This document shows, in pieces, positions 7,371-16,072 of a stretch of 64,000 bases of DNA (the stretch's first letter is position 1; each line of letters opens with the position of its first letter). The translations under genes and the position numbers were made by a program. This DNA comes from JBCBCP01 sp038530575 (lineage in GTDB: Bacteria > Pseudomonadota > Alphaproteobacteria > Rhodobacterales > Rhodobacteraceae): assembly GCA_038530575.1 (NCBI GenBank), contig JBCBCP010000009.1:32176-96175 (forward strand), written 5' to 3'. The notes under the pieces are model-generated. The model saw only the letters and a program-made list of their open reading frames with translations. It searched no databases and had not been told where the DNA came from.

Positions 7371-7883
7371 ATGTCTGCCACGCTGATTTCCCTTGCCACC
7401 ACCATCGGCGCGCCGCTGGTCAAAAAGATCCTCGAGAACAAGATCGGCGGGCCCAAGGCCCGGCTTGCAGGCGAGGTCATGGACATGATCGCGCAGCGCG
7501 TGGGTGTGCCTGTGCAGGACCTGCCCACTATTGCAGCGCAGGAGCCCGCCGCTATCGAAGGTGCGATGATCGACGTCGAGGGGATGGCCCCGGAACTGAT
7601 CGAGCTTTACGCCCAGGGCCTTGAGGGCCAGTTCGCGCTGCTGCAGGCCGACATGCAAAAGCCGAACTGGTACAGCGCCTGGCGCCCGCTCTGGATGTAT
7701 TTCCTCGCCCTGCTCTGGGCCTGGAACATCATCATCCTGCACCTGATCAACGCGATCATGAAATGGGCGCTGCCGCCGATGGACATGAGCGTGCTGCTTG
7801 GCCTCACCTCGATCTTCATGGCGCTTTACATGGGCGGTCACACCCTGAAGGACGCCATGCGCAGTTGGAAGGCGGTGCGCTGA
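7371..7883 (+). CDS. Holin-like protein (3TMs family)
   Basis: 170 aa, recognised as the three-transmembrane holin-like family common in phages and gene transfer agents. A soluble N-terminal part (KKILENKIGGPKARLAGEVMDMI) is followed by the typical PNWYSAWRPLWMYFLALLWAWNI motif and two or three hydrophobic helices (about residues 105-125, 140-158). It would release the endolysin across the inner membrane. It overlaps the next gene by one base (TGATG). Confidence 0.75.
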   Translation: MSATLISLATTIGAPLVKKILENKIGGPKARLAGEVMDMIAQRVGVPVQDLPTIAAQEPAAIEGAMIDVEGMAPELIELYAQGLEGQFALLQADMQKPNWYSAWRPLWMYFLALLWAWNIIILHLINAIMKWALPPMDMSVLLGLTSIFMALYMGGHTLKDAMRSWKAVR

Positions 7884-8299
7884 TGGGCTTCGCGGAGAAC
7901 GCGACCACGATTGCCAGCCACGCGCTAATGATCGTGGTTCTGGTGCAGTTGCTTTACCGTGTGGTGCTGGCGTTCGAGGCACGGCGCGCGCTGGAAGCGG
8001 TGCGGTCGCACGGTTTGATGCTGGCGCTCGGTATCATGGCCGCTTTCACGCTTTTGGAGCGCAGCTATTATCTGATCGCGCGCCTGATCCAGAACACGGG
8101 CGTAGACCTTTGGTCGATGCATCCTGCGCCCGAAGTGCTGTCGGCGATCATGGCGCTTGGCATCTATTGCGTGCAGGTGCCCCTGCTGGCCGCCCACCAA
8201 GCAGAACCGCTTCCAGACGGTGCATTGCGGAGGCGCGTGATGATCGAGCTGATGGTCCTCGGCCTCGTCTGGGGGCTAATCGTGGCGGCTCTGCGATGA
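7883..8299 (+). CDS. Integral-membrane phage protein
   Basis: 138 aa from ATG 7883, with about four hydrophobic segments (residues 12-30, 45-62, 82-100, 118-136). No family is recognised. It lies between the 3TM holin-like gene and DUF2730, overlapping both, so it is part of the lysis/late operon. A holin or antiholin role is possible. The longer frame from 7763 would run inside the previous gene and is rejected. Confidence 0.6.
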   Translation: MGFAENATTIASHALMIVVLVQLLYRVVLAFEARRALEAVRSHGLMLALGIMAAFTLLERSYYLIARLIQNTGVDLWSMHPAPEVLSAIMALGIYCVQVPLLAAHQAEPLPDGALRRRVMIELMVLGLVWGLIVAALR

Positions 8300-8718
8300 A
8301 CGGTTTCCTTGAGCTTCTTCAGGTGTCGAACCTGCTCGTCGGTTTCCTGATCACGCTGGCCACGGCGATCTCCGGGCTGTTGATCTGGCTGCACCGCAGG
8401 ATGCAGAGCATCGCCAGCAATGTGCACAGCGAAGCGTCAACGTCGCGCGCTGAAATCAGCCAGAGGATCGCGGAACTCGAAGGTGACATGGTTTCTGTTC
8501 GTCGCTCTGTCGATCGCGTCTCCGGACGCGTCACCGGCATCGAGCAGGTCATGCAGCAGGTCGCGCGCAAAGATGATCTCGCTGAGCTCCGCTCTGACGT
8601 GTCGAAGCTGGATGGGACATTCACAGCGTCGATGCAGGCGCTCGGAAACCAGATGGACACGCTGATGCGCGCCGCGTTGCGGGCAAGTGCAGAAGGCGGA
8701 GAACAACGTTCAAAATGA
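8296..8718 (+). CDS. DUF2730 family phage protein
   Basis: 140 aa from ATG 8296 (ATGA overlap). One N-terminal membrane helix (about residues 12-32) is followed by a long coiled coil with heptads (ISQRIAELEGDMVSVRRSVDRV) and an MDTLMRAAL tail. This is the form of DUF2730, found in Mu-like phages between lysis and terminase genes. Its function is unknown; topology and neighbours fit a spanin-like or lysis-accessory role, which is inference. Confidence 0.75.
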   Translation: MNGFLELLQVSNLLVGFLITLATAISGLLIWLHRRMQSIASNVHSEASTSRAEISQRIAELEGDMVSVRRSVDRVSGRVTGIEQVMQQVARKDDLAELRSDVSKLDGTFTASMQALGNQMDTLMRAALRASAEGGEQRSK

Positions 8719-9020
8719 GGAACTGGCCCGTGAGTGAAGTCGCCCGAGAAAAACGCCGTGGTGCGATCTTGAAGCACCTGACCGCCGCCAAGACTGGCGA
8801 GCTGACTCCCGAGATGCTGGCATCCGGTTGCACCGCACAAGGCGTGCCGACCAATATCGACCAGGCCGTGAATGCCGCAAAGTGGCTTGAAGGCGAGGAG
8901 CTGGCCGAGCTGGTCGAGCTCGGCGGCTTGACCCTCGTGCGTATTCTCCCCGATGGGCGTGAATGGGTGCGCGGCGTGCGCGATTTGTCCGGCATTCTCG
9001 ATCCGGACGCCCGGGGCTGA
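8715..9020 (+). CDS. VpaChn25_0724-like phage protein
   Basis: 101 aa. The pattern REKRRGAILKHL near the start, a middle winged-helix-like part and a C-terminal beta hairpin (LTLVRILPDGREWVRG) matches the small family named after VpaChn25_0724, always beside the DUF3486 terminase subunit in Mu-like phages. It overlaps DUF2730 by ATGA. The function is not established; a winged-helix fold suggests DNA contact during packaging. Confidence 0.7.
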   Translation: MRNWPVSEVAREKRRGAILKHLTAAKTGELTPEMLASGCTAQGVPTNIDQAVNAAKWLEGEELAELVELGGLTLVRILPDGREWVRGVRDLSGILDPDARG

Positions 9021-9024
9021 TCCG

Positions 9025-9579
9025 GTGCCTCCCCCGCGCAAGATCGACCTTCTGCCCGACGAGTTTCGGGTGCGTCTTGCGCGCGAGCTGCAGGCCCGCG
9101 GGTTTGCCGACATCATCGAGGTCACCGACCAGCTGAACTTCTGGCTGGAAGAGCAAGGTCTCCAGCTCACAATCGGCAAAAGCGCTGTTGGTGAATTCTC
9201 GAAGGTGCTGAAGGACCAGCGCGACGCCTTCAAGATGGCCGAGGTTCTGCTCGAGGACATGGACGTCGAGGCCGAAGGCGACATGCATAAGATGCTGATG
9301 CACATGATCGCCACGCAGGCGGCGCAGTACATCGCCTCGGTCAGCAAGCAGGGCGTCCATCTTGAACCCAAGGACCTTATGAACCTCGGCCGGATGCTGA
9401 AGGATCTGATGCAATCCTCGGGGCTGCGCGAGAAGTTCCTCGAAGAGGACCGCGCACGGATCGCCAAAGCGGCGCGCGAAGAGGCCGCGGAGGCAGGTGC
9501 AAAGACTGCGCGAGACGCTGGGCTCTCTGCGGAGCTGGAAGAGCAGATCAAGGCCAACATCCTCGGGGTGGCGTCATGA
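9025..9579 (+). CDS. DUF3486 protein, probable small terminase subunit
   Basis: 184 aa from GTG 9025, 4 nt after the previous stop. It starts PPRKIDLLPDEFRVRLARELQARGFADI, diagnostic for DUF3486 (Mu gp27-like). The protein is helical throughout, with an Ala/Glu-rich C-terminal coiled coil. Small terminase subunits recognise phage DNA ends and stimulate the large subunit, whose gene overlaps its stop. A longer frame from 8953 would overlap the preceding gene and has a Cys-rich unnatural start. Confidence 0.8.
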   Translation: MPPPRKIDLLPDEFRVRLARELQARGFADIIEVTDQLNFWLEEQGLQLTIGKSAVGEFSKVLKDQRDAFKMAEVLLEDMDVEAEGDMHKMLMHMIATQAAQYIASVSKQGVHLEPKDLMNLGRMLKDLMQSSGLREKFLEEDRARIAKAAREEAAEAGAKTARDAGLSAELEEQIKANILGVAS

Positions 9580-11273
9580 CTGCCCCGATCACCAGAGAGC
9601 AGTGGGAAGAACAGCGCCGCCAGGCGATGGAAGTCATCCCTAACCTCGGCGATGGCGACGGCAAGCTGCCGGCCGTTCTACTGCCCTACCAGGCGCGCGC
9701 TGTTGGGCTGCTGGACAGTGCGGCGACCGAAGTTCTGTTCATAGAGAAGTCGCGCCGGATCGGCATGACGTGGGCGCTGGCGGCCTATGCCGTTCTGCGC
9801 GCGTCCCGCGCCAAGACCCGCCGCGGCATGGACGCGATGTATATCTCCTACAGCCAAGAGATGACCCGCGAGTTCGTGGACGCCTGCGCGATGTGGGCGC
9901 GCGCGTTCAACATCGCCGCCTCCGCCATCGAGGACGGTCTGTTCGAGGAAGGCGATGACGACGGCGACAAGTCGATCCAGACTTTCCGGATTCGCTTCAA
10001 CTCGGGCTTCCAGATCAAGGCGCTCAGCTCTGCCCCGCGCGGGCTGCGCGGTAAGGAAGGCGTGATCATCATCGACGAGGCCGCCTTCGTCGACGATCTG
10101 GGCGAGCTGATCAAGGCAGCAATGGCCTTCCTGATCTGGGGCGGTCAGGTGATTGTGTGCTCTACCCACGACGGTGCCGAGAACGTCTTCAACCAGTATG
10201 TCCAGGACATCCTGGCCGAGCGCACTCCGTACGCCCACATGCGGATCGACATCGATGACGCCCTGCGCGATGGGCTCTATGAGCGTATCTCCCTGGTCAA
10301 GGGCGAGGAGTGGACCGCAGAAGGCGAAGCAGGCTGGCGCCAGAAGCTGATCGACTTCTACCGCGACGGCGCGGACGAGGAGCTGTTCTGCATACCCTCG
10401 CAATCCTCGGGCGCGTGGCTCAGCGGCCCGCTGATCGAAGCGCGGATGACGGCTGAGGCGCCGATCCTGCGGCTCGAGCTGCCGGACAATTACTTGCACA
10501 TGAGCGAGCTGCAGCAGCGCCACCACCTGGCCCCGTTCCTTGAGGCGCTCGAGGAGGCGCTTGGCGATCTCGACATGGAGCTGTGCTATGCGGCCGGCTT
10601 TGACTTTGCGCGCGTTGCGGACCTGTCGGTGTTTAAGCTCTTGGCCATCGAGCCCAACCTCCATCGGATCGCGGCCCTGACCGTTGAGATGCGCAATGTG
10701 CCGGGCGACGAGCAGAAGCTGATCGTCGGCACAGTGCTGGACAAAGTGCGTGCACGCCTGCTGGGCGCAGCCTTTGATGCCACTGGCATGGGCTGGACGG
10801 TCGCTGAGGACATGGGCCGGAGGTTTGGCCTGCGCGAGGACGAGGACGGGCCGGGCCTCATCTGGGCGATCAAATTCACCGAGGACTGGTACCGGGTGCA
10901 CATGCCGCCCTTGAAGACCGCCTTTGAGGATGGCGCGATCGCACTGGCGCCGGACGATGATCATCTTTCTGATCTGCGCATCGTACGCCTGATCCGAGGC
11001 GTGCCCCGCGTGCCAGCGCTGCGCACCAACGAGAAGGGCGAGGCCAAGGACAAGCGCGGACGGAAACGCCACGGCGACTTCGCCATCGCGCTGGCCCTGG
11101 CCTATTTCGCCAGCCGCATGCGGTGGAGCGAGTATTCCTACACCCCTGTGCCTGGTCCCGGATCGCAGCTGTCCGGGCGCGTGCAAACGAGCGGGCTGGG
11201 CTTTGCCGAGAGCACCGGCGAGGGCGAATGGTACCGCCGCCCCCTCGGGGCCGGGCTGCGGGGGTTCCCGTGA
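9576..11273 (+). CDS. Large terminase subunit (Mu gp28-like)
   Basis: 565 aa. The N-terminal ATPase has an adenine/Walker A-like segment (FIEKSRRIGMTW, residues 55-66) and a Walker B VIIIDEAAF with Asp167-Glu168. The C-terminal half contains AGFDFARVADLSVF and AIALALAYFASRM, typical of the RNase H-like nuclease domain of the gp28 family. It packages DNA into proheads by headful cutting from host-flanked copies in Mu-like phages. ATGA overlap with DUF3486. Confidence 0.9.
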   Translation: MTAPITREQWEEQRRQAMEVIPNLGDGDGKLPAVLLPYQARAVGLLDSAATEVLFIEKSRRIGMTWALAAYAVLRASRAKTRRGMDAMYISYSQEMTREFVDACAMWARAFNIAASAIEDGLFEEGDDDGDKSIQTFRIRFNSGFQIKALSSAPRGLRGKEGVIIIDEAAFVDDLGELIKAAMAFLIWGGQVIVCSTHDGAENVFNQYVQDILAERTPYAHMRIDIDDALRDGLYERISLVKGEEWTAEGEAGWRQKLIDFYRDGADEELFCIPSQSSGAWLSGPLIEARMTAEAPILRLELPDNYLHMSELQQRHHLAPFLEALEEALGDLDMELCYAAGFDFARVADLSVFKLLAIEPNLHRIAALTVEMRNVPGDEQKLIVGTVLDKVRARLLGAAFDATGMGWTVAEDMGRRFGLREDEDGPGLIWAIKFTEDWYRVHMPPLKTAFEDGAIALAPDDDHLSDLRIVRLIRGVPRVPALRTNEKGEAKDKRGRKRHGDFAIALALAYFASRMRWSEYSYTPVPGPGSQLSGRVQTSGLGFAESTGEGEWYRRPLGAGLRGFP

Positions 11274-11392
11274 TGAGTTTCGAGATGGTCTGGCGGTCAG
11301 ACCATACCCCACTCGGCGCGCTGTCCCGCTTCCCCCAGGAGCTCAGTGCTGCCGGGTGGGGACCGACAGACAGAGCTTCCCATGGCCGGTAA
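11274..11392 (+). CDS. Possible 39-aa peptide between terminase and portal
   Basis: ATG 11274 starts immediately after the terminase stop (TGATG) and the frame ends 11 nt inside the portal gene. The product (MSFEMVWRSDHTPLGALSR...) has no recognisable features. The portal start at 11382 has no clear Shine-Dalgarno, so this frame could serve as a coupling leader that carries ribosomes to it. It could equally be chance. Confidence 0.3.
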
Positions 11393-13109
11393 ACCCCAGC
11401 TTCTCGATCATCGCGGCAATCCGGTGCGGCGGGCAACGCTCACTCAAGAGGTAGCCCCGCCTTCCATCGTCGGCGTGCGCTCGCCGATCTCAGGTTATCC
11501 CGCCGACGGGCTGGACCCGGTTCGACTGGCGCAGATCTTGCGCGCAGCCGATATGGGCGAGCCGAAGAGCTTCCTTGAGCTCGCCGAAACCATCGAAGAG
11601 CGGGATCCTCACTACTTCGGTGTGCTGGGCACGCGCAAACGCTCTGTCAGCCAGATCCAGATGACGGTTGAGCCGGCCTCGGACGACCCCGGCGATCTGG
11701 AACGTGCGGCGCGTGTCGAGGCCTGGCTGAAGCGGGACGAGCTGGCCGAGGAGCTGGTCGACATCCTCGACGCGCTTGGCAAGGGCTACTCCTTCACCGA
11801 AATCGCCTGGGAGACATCGTCGGGCCAATGGCAGCCGGGCACGCTGACGCGGCGCGATCCACGCTGGTTCAACTTCCACCGGGACGATCTGACCACGCCG
11901 ATGATGTACAACGATCATGGGCAGTTGGTTCAACTGGAAGGCTTCCGGTTCATCTTTGCCCAGATGAAAGCTAAATCCGGGCTCGATCTGCGCTCTGGTC
12001 TCGCCCGGATCGCGGCGTGGGGATACTTGTTCAAGAAGTTCACCGAGCGCGACTGGGCGATCTTCACGCAGACCTACGGCCAGCCCCTGCGCCTCGGCAA
12101 GTTTGGGCCGGGTGCCACAGACGAAGACAAGGGCACCCTCTTCAACGCGGTTGCGAACATCGCGGGTGATTGCGCGGCGGTCGTGCCCGAAAGCATGACC
12201 ATCGACTTCGTGGAGGCGGGCAACCTCGGCCCCGGCTCGGAGCTCTACCTGAAGCGGGCCGACTGGCTTGATCAGCAGATCTCGAAGGCGGTGCTGGGCC
12301 AAACGGCAACCACCGACGCGATCTCGGGCGGTCACGCGGTGTCGAAAGAACACCGGCAGGTCCAGGAGGATATCGAGCGGGCGGACGCGGGCCAGCTGCA
12401 GGCGATCCTGAACCGCGAATTGATCCGGCCCTGGATGCAGCTGGAGTATGGCTCCCTGCCCGCCTATCCCCGCCTGATCATCGCGCGGCCCGAACAGGAA
12501 GACCTCAACCGCATGTCGACGGCGCTAGCGCGGCTGATCCCGCTGGGTCTGAACGTGTCGGAGGCAGAGATCCGTGGCAAGTTCGGGCTTGGCGAGCCGA
12601 AGCCCGGGGAAGCGACACTTGGCGTGCCGGCTCAGGAGCCAGTTTCGATCAGGATGCCCGGGCGGACAAATGCGCAGCTTCAGTCAAAAGTAGCCAATAG
12701 CACCCGCATTGCGCTTCAGGAGTATGACCGAGCCGTCGGAACGCGCCGCCAGAGCAAATTTAAATACCTATTAAATACCCTTCTCGCCCGTTTCCGGACA
12801 GACCCCCCTGAAACACCCTCAACGCACTCAGAGGGCCGCTCAGCGGCTCTCGATGTTTCGGAGGAGATGGCGGATCGACTGGCCGATGACGCCTCTGACG
12901 CGATCGGCGCCTGGATGGAGCGGCTCGAGGCCATGGTCGAGGCCGCAGGATCGATCGAAGAGCTCCGCGAGATGATCACACAAGCCTATCCCGACCTCAA
13001 GACGCAGAAGCTGGCTGACAAGATGGTTGATGCGATGATCGCGTCACACGCGGCCGGCCAGGTCATGGCGCTTGAAGATGCCGAAGGCGGCCGGGACACG
13101 AGCCAGTGA
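11382..13109 (+). CDS. Portal protein, DUF935 (Mu gp29-like)
   Basis: 575 aa from ATG 11382 (MAGKPQLLDHRG). DUF935 hallmarks include the N-terminal ISGYPADGLDPVRLAQILRAAD, the middle KGYSFTEIAWE and TYGQPLRLGKF segments, and LGQTATTD near residue 307. The portal dodecamer forms the DNA entry vertex and head-tail joint. The C-terminal 150 residues, beyond about residue 425, are helical and less typical. An A+T-rich patch (AAATTTAAATACC around 12757) interrupts otherwise G+C-rich sequence. The gene overlaps the MuF gene by ATGA-type spacing. Confidence 0.88.
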   Translation: MAGKPQLLDHRGNPVRRATLTQEVAPPSIVGVRSPISGYPADGLDPVRLAQILRAADMGEPKSFLELAETIEERDPHYFGVLGTRKRSVSQIQMTVEPASDDPGDLERAARVEAWLKRDELAEELVDILDALGKGYSFTEIAWETSSGQWQPGTLTRRDPRWFNFHRDDLTTPMMYNDHGQLVQLEGFRFIFAQMKAKSGLDLRSGLARIAAWGYLFKKFTERDWAIFTQTYGQPLRLGKFGPGATDEDKGTLFNAVANIAGDCAAVVPESMTIDFVEAGNLGPGSELYLKRADWLDQQISKAVLGQTATTDAISGGHAVSKEHRQVQEDIERADAGQLQAILNRELIRPWMQLEYGSLPAYPRLIIARPEQEDLNRMSTALARLIPLGLNVSEAEIRGKFGLGEPKPGEATLGVPAQEPVSIRMPGRTNAQLQSKVANSTRIALQEYDRAVGTRRQSKFKYLLNTLLARFRTDPPETPSTHSEGRSAALDVSEEMADRLADDASDAIGAWMERLEAMVEAAGSIEELREMITQAYPDLKTQKLADKMVDAMIASHAAGQVMALEDAEGGRDTSQ

Positions 13110-14356
13110 ACGACTTTGTCCGGGCAACACTGCGGCGCCCGTTCAGTCAGCAGGTCGCCGCGTTCCGGCTGCGCTTGGGCCGCCTGGTACCCACCAGCCG
13201 CTGGGATGATCTCGACCGGTCACAGCACGACAACGCCTTCATGGTGGCGGGGGCAACCAAAGCCGACCTTCTGGCCGATCTGGCCGCGGCCCTCGATCGC
13301 GCCATAACCGAGGGCACGGGCATCGAGGCTTTCCGTAAGGACTTCCGCGAGATCGTGGAGCGGCGCGGTTGGCACGGCTGGACCGGCGAGGGCACCGCAA
13401 AGGGCGAGGAGTGGCGCATGCGGGTGATCTATGCCACGAACATGCGGACCTCGATGATGGCCGGCCGTCTGGCCCAGCTGAAGGCGTCCGGCTTGCCCTT
13501 CTGGGTCTACCGTCATTCCGGCGCCGAAAACCCCCGCCTGCATCACCTTGCCTGGGACGGACTGGTCCTGCCCGCTGATCACCCCTTCTGGGCCACGCAT
13601 TACCCGCCGAACGGTTGGGGTTGCGGCTGCATCGTGCGCGGGGCGCTGAGCCGTCGCGGCGCGGCGCGCGTAGGCGGCAAGCCGGAAAAGCAGCTGCCGG
13701 AGAACTGGGACCGGATCGATCCGCGCACGGGCGCGCCTACGGGCATCGGCAAGGGCTGGGACTATGCGCCGGGCGATACCACATCGGATACGATAAACGC
13801 GCTGGTCGAGAAGCCGATCCATTGGCCCTTTGCCGTGGCGCGGGCGTTTTTCGACGAGGTGCCGGATGCGCAACAGGACCAGTTCTCCACGGCCTACCGC
13901 AATCTTCAATCCCTGCGCGATGATCTGAGGCGCTATGCGGACGCGGTTCAAAGTGGCCGGGATGCCCAGGAGCTGCGCACCCTTGGCCGGATTACAGCCG
14001 CACAACGCGAGCGGCTGTCGGCAATGCTGGATCCGGACACGCGGGCTTATCAGTACGTCCTCGATCAGAACGGTATTCGGCACATCTTTGCGAACCACGG
14101 TGACGCCAGGCGCGAAGCCGCGCGCGGCCAGCTGGCCATCTCCACCGAAGACATTGGCCTGATCCCACGCATTCTGCAGAGTTTCGATCGCGCCGTGCAG
14201 GAGACAGATACCAGAAGCATGCGACCAGGCATTCAGCTAAGCGCGGTTGTGGATGGTGCGCGCTACTGGCTGGTGCTTGAGCTCGGTGGAAAGCGCCGCC
14301 AGCACGTCAAAGTGAAGACCATGTGGAAGCGGGCAGTAAAGAGCCCCCCAGCCTAA
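13106..14356 (+). CDS. MuF minor head protein with C-terminal PBECR-like nuclease domain
   Basis: 416 aa. Residues 1-250 are a Mu gpF/SPP1 gp7 head-morphogenesis protein: VIYATNMRTSMMAGRL (108-121), RHSGAENPRLHH, and the PPNGWGCGC signature (167-175). Residues about 315-410 (YVLDQNGIRHIFANHG..., then YWLVLEL and HVKVKTMWKR) resemble the phage barnase-EndoU-colicin-RelE-like (PBECR) nuclease domains. Such fusions are the MuF polymorphic toxins: the head protein is packed in the virion and its toxin part may enter the recipient. His326 and His331 are plausible catalytic residues. No immunity gene is obvious next to it. Confidence 0.78.
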   Translation: MNDFVRATLRRPFSQQVAAFRLRLGRLVPTSRWDDLDRSQHDNAFMVAGATKADLLADLAAALDRAITEGTGIEAFRKDFREIVERRGWHGWTGEGTAKGEEWRMRVIYATNMRTSMMAGRLAQLKASGLPFWVYRHSGAENPRLHHLAWDGLVLPADHPFWATHYPPNGWGCGCIVRGALSRRGAARVGGKPEKQLPENWDRIDPRTGAPTGIGKGWDYAPGDTTSDTINALVEKPIHWPFAVARAFFDEVPDAQQDQFSTAYRNLQSLRDDLRRYADAVQSGRDAQELRTLGRITAAQRERLSAMLDPDTRAYQYVLDQNGIRHIFANHGDARREAARGQLAISTEDIGLIPRILQSFDRAVQETDTRSMRPGIQLSAVVDGARYWLVLELGGKRRQHVKVKTMWKRAVKSPPA

Positions 14357-14418
14357 CGTCCGAAACGGGTCACGTTATAAGCGCGCCGACTGATGCTGCT
14401 CTTCCCAGGAGAATACGA

Positions 14419-14913
14419 ATGTACCGCGTTGAAATCAACCAGGACGAGATCACGCCCGCCCTGAAGGAGCTGGCCGCCAAGCTCGACGACATGAGCCCGA
14501 TCATGCTTGCGATCGGTCAGAACCTGGAGCACAGCACCGAAGAACGGTATCAGCGCGGCGAGGCGCCTGACGGCAGCGCCTGGGCTCCGAAGTCACAGAC
14601 GACGCTTGACGCCTACCGCCGCCGCGGCCAGCGCGCAGATCCGCGCCCGCTCTTTGGCACAAGCCCGTCGAACGCATCGCTGCGCACCAGCATCTTTGCG
14701 ACAAGTGGTCCTGATTTCGTCGAGCTGGGCACAAATGCCATCCAGGCGGCCGTGATGCAGTTCGGTGCGGGCAAGGGTGCGTTTGGCGCGACGTCCAAGG
14801 GCAGTCCTGTCCCGTGGGGCGATATCCCGGCACGGCCATTCCTGGGCTTGTCAGATGCCGACGAGGTCGCCATCCTCGAAACTGTCGCCGAAGCACTCGA
14901 GGATCTCGGCTAG
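14419..14913 (+). CDS. Virion morphogenesis protein (Mu gpG-like)
   Basis: 164 aa from ATG 14419 with AGGAGAA upstream. It matches the phage virion morphogenesis (gpG) family: N-terminal ALKELAAKLDDMSPIMLAIG, then STEERYQRGEAPDG and the C-terminal IPARPFLGLSDAD motif. In Mu, gpG takes part in tail completion or head joining. It follows the MuF gene after 62 nt and precedes the second candidate late promoter. Confidence 0.82.
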   Translation: MYRVEINQDEITPALKELAAKLDDMSPIMLAIGQNLEHSTEERYQRGEAPDGSAWAPKSQTTLDAYRRRGQRADPRPLFGTSPSNASLRTSIFATSGPDFVELGTNAIQAAVMQFGAGKGAFGATSKGSPVPWGDIPARPFLGLSDADEVAILETVAEALEDLG

Positions 14914-14968
14914 CCCTGCAAACCCTTGCGGATAGATGGCGTCAGCGCGCAGGCGGTAGATTGCCTGC
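14914..14968 (+). promoter_or_regulatory. Candidate late promoter upstream of protease/scaffold
   Basis: The sequence TGCAA-ACCC-TTGCG (14917-14930) and CGGTAG (14954-14959) repeat the arrangement found before the lysozyme gene, with nearly identical spacing. This corresponds to the Mu promoter before gene I. No standard -35 box is present, consistent with an activator-dependent promoter. Confidence 0.5.
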
Positions 14969-16072
14969 ATGGCTCGCCCCGCTCTCATCTCTGCCGTTCT
15001 GGCCCCTCTTGCGCTGTCTGTTCAGGCTGCGGCCCATGACGTCCACTGGGTCAACATCCTGCCGGCGCCGACGGACGGGCAGATCAACACCATCGACAGC
15101 CGAGGCCCCTACACCGTCGAGGATGCAGCTGCACTTGTGCGCGCCTCGATGGAGCGCGGCCGGCTGCCCATCGATGAAAACCATTCCATCGATATCGCCG
15201 CCAAGGAAGGCAAACCCTCCCCAGCGGTCGGGCATATCGAAGAGCTGCAGGCCCGAGAAGACGGCTCCATCTGGGGCCGCGTGACATGGAACCGGATCGG
15301 CACCCAGCTGATCGAGGATGACGCCTATTCCGGCATCTCGCCCGTGTTCATGCACGACCAGAACAATGTCGTGCATGTGATCCTCCGGGCGTCTCTGACC
15401 AACACCCCAAACCTGCGCGGAATGACCGCGCTCCACAGCGAGGAGGGCTCGATGGAGCTTCTGGCAAAACTGGCTGGCATGCTCGGCCTGGACGAAGGCG
15501 CGACCGAGGACGATGTCATGGCCGCGATCGAAAAGATGTCCGCAAAGAAGGACGATGAATACGGCGCCGCCACGCAGGCACAGATCGACGCCATCGCCTC
15601 GGCGCTTGGCAAGGGTGCCGGCACATCCGTCGATGACCTGGTCGCCGCCGCACAATCGGTTGCCCAGGGCGGAGACGCGAAGGACGCCACGATCACTGCG
15701 CTGCAAAGCAAGGTGGACGAGCTGGACACCGGTCTGAAGGCCGAGCAGTCCGCACGCGCTCGCGACACCGCGACCGCCTATGTCGATGGCGAGATGAAGA
15801 AGGGCCGTGCCGGCCTGAACGCGACCGTCCGCGACAAGTACATCGACATGCACATGGCCGATCCGGCCTCTGCCACAACGCTGATCGAGGCGATGCCGAT
15901 CATCGGCGAGGGCCGCACGCCTCTGCCCCAACCCAAGCCGGCGCTGCAGAGCAACGACCCGCAGATGATTGCCGCCAAGGCGCGCAAGTACATCGCCACG
16001 CAGGCCGCTGAGGGCGTCACCATCGACATCGCAACCGCGATCCAGCACATCGAAGAAGGGAAGGTCCAATGA
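14969..16072 (+). CDS. Phage protease/scaffold (Mu I-like)
   Basis: 367 aa. The N-terminal half (LPIDENHSID..., GHIEELQAREDGSIWGRV, YSGISPVFMHD, LRASLTNTPN) is the Mu-type prohead protease, with a likely catalytic Ser in the YSGISP-to-SLTNTPN part and His in ENHSID. The C-terminal half is a helical, Ala/Asp-rich scaffold. The first 20 residues look like a weak signal sequence but are probably simply hydrophobic. A strong internal start at 15452 would make the scaffold alone. The product matures the prohead before DNA packaging. Confidence 0.82.
   Translation: MARPALISAVLAPLALSVQAAAHDVHWVNILPAPTDGQINTIDSRGPYTVEDAAALVRASMERGRLPIDENHSIDIAAKEGKPSPAVGHIEELQAREDGSIWGRVTWNRIGTQLIEDDAYSGISPVFMHDQNNVVHVILRASLTNTPNLRGMTALHSEEGSMELLAKLAGMLGLDEGATEDDVMAAIEKMSAKKDDEYGAATQAQIDAIASALGKGAGTSVDDLVAAAQSVAQGGDAKDATITALQSKVDELDTGLKAEQSARARDTATAYVDGEMKKGRAGLNATVRDKYIDMHMADPASATTLIEAMPIIGEGRTPLPQPKPALQSNDPQMIAAKARKYIATQAAEGVTIDIATAIQHIEEGKVQ
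15452..16072 (+). CDS. Internal in-frame scaffold product (Mu Z-like)
   Basis: AGGAGG at 15441-15446 stands 5 nt before ATG 15452, which is in frame with the protease gene. The start falls at the junction between the protease domain and the helical scaffold, giving a 206-aa product (MELLAKLAGMLG...). Mu makes scaffold Z this way from inside gene I, and lambda makes Nu3 from inside C. The ribosome-binding site is far better than expected by chance inside a coding region. Confidence 0.55.
   Translation: MELLAKLAGMLGLDEGATEDDVMAAIEKMSAKKDDEYGAATQAQIDAIASALGKGAGTSVDDLVAAAQSVAQGGDAKDATITALQSKVDELDTGLKAEQSARARDTATAYVDGEMKKGRAGLNATVRDKYIDMHMADPASATTLIEAMPIIGEGRTPLPQPKPALQSNDPQMIAAKARKYIATQAAEGVTIDIATAIQHIEEGKVQ

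Noticed and set aside
9678..11312. 544-aa minus-strand frame over the terminase
   Set aside because: Shadow of the large terminase; no domain.
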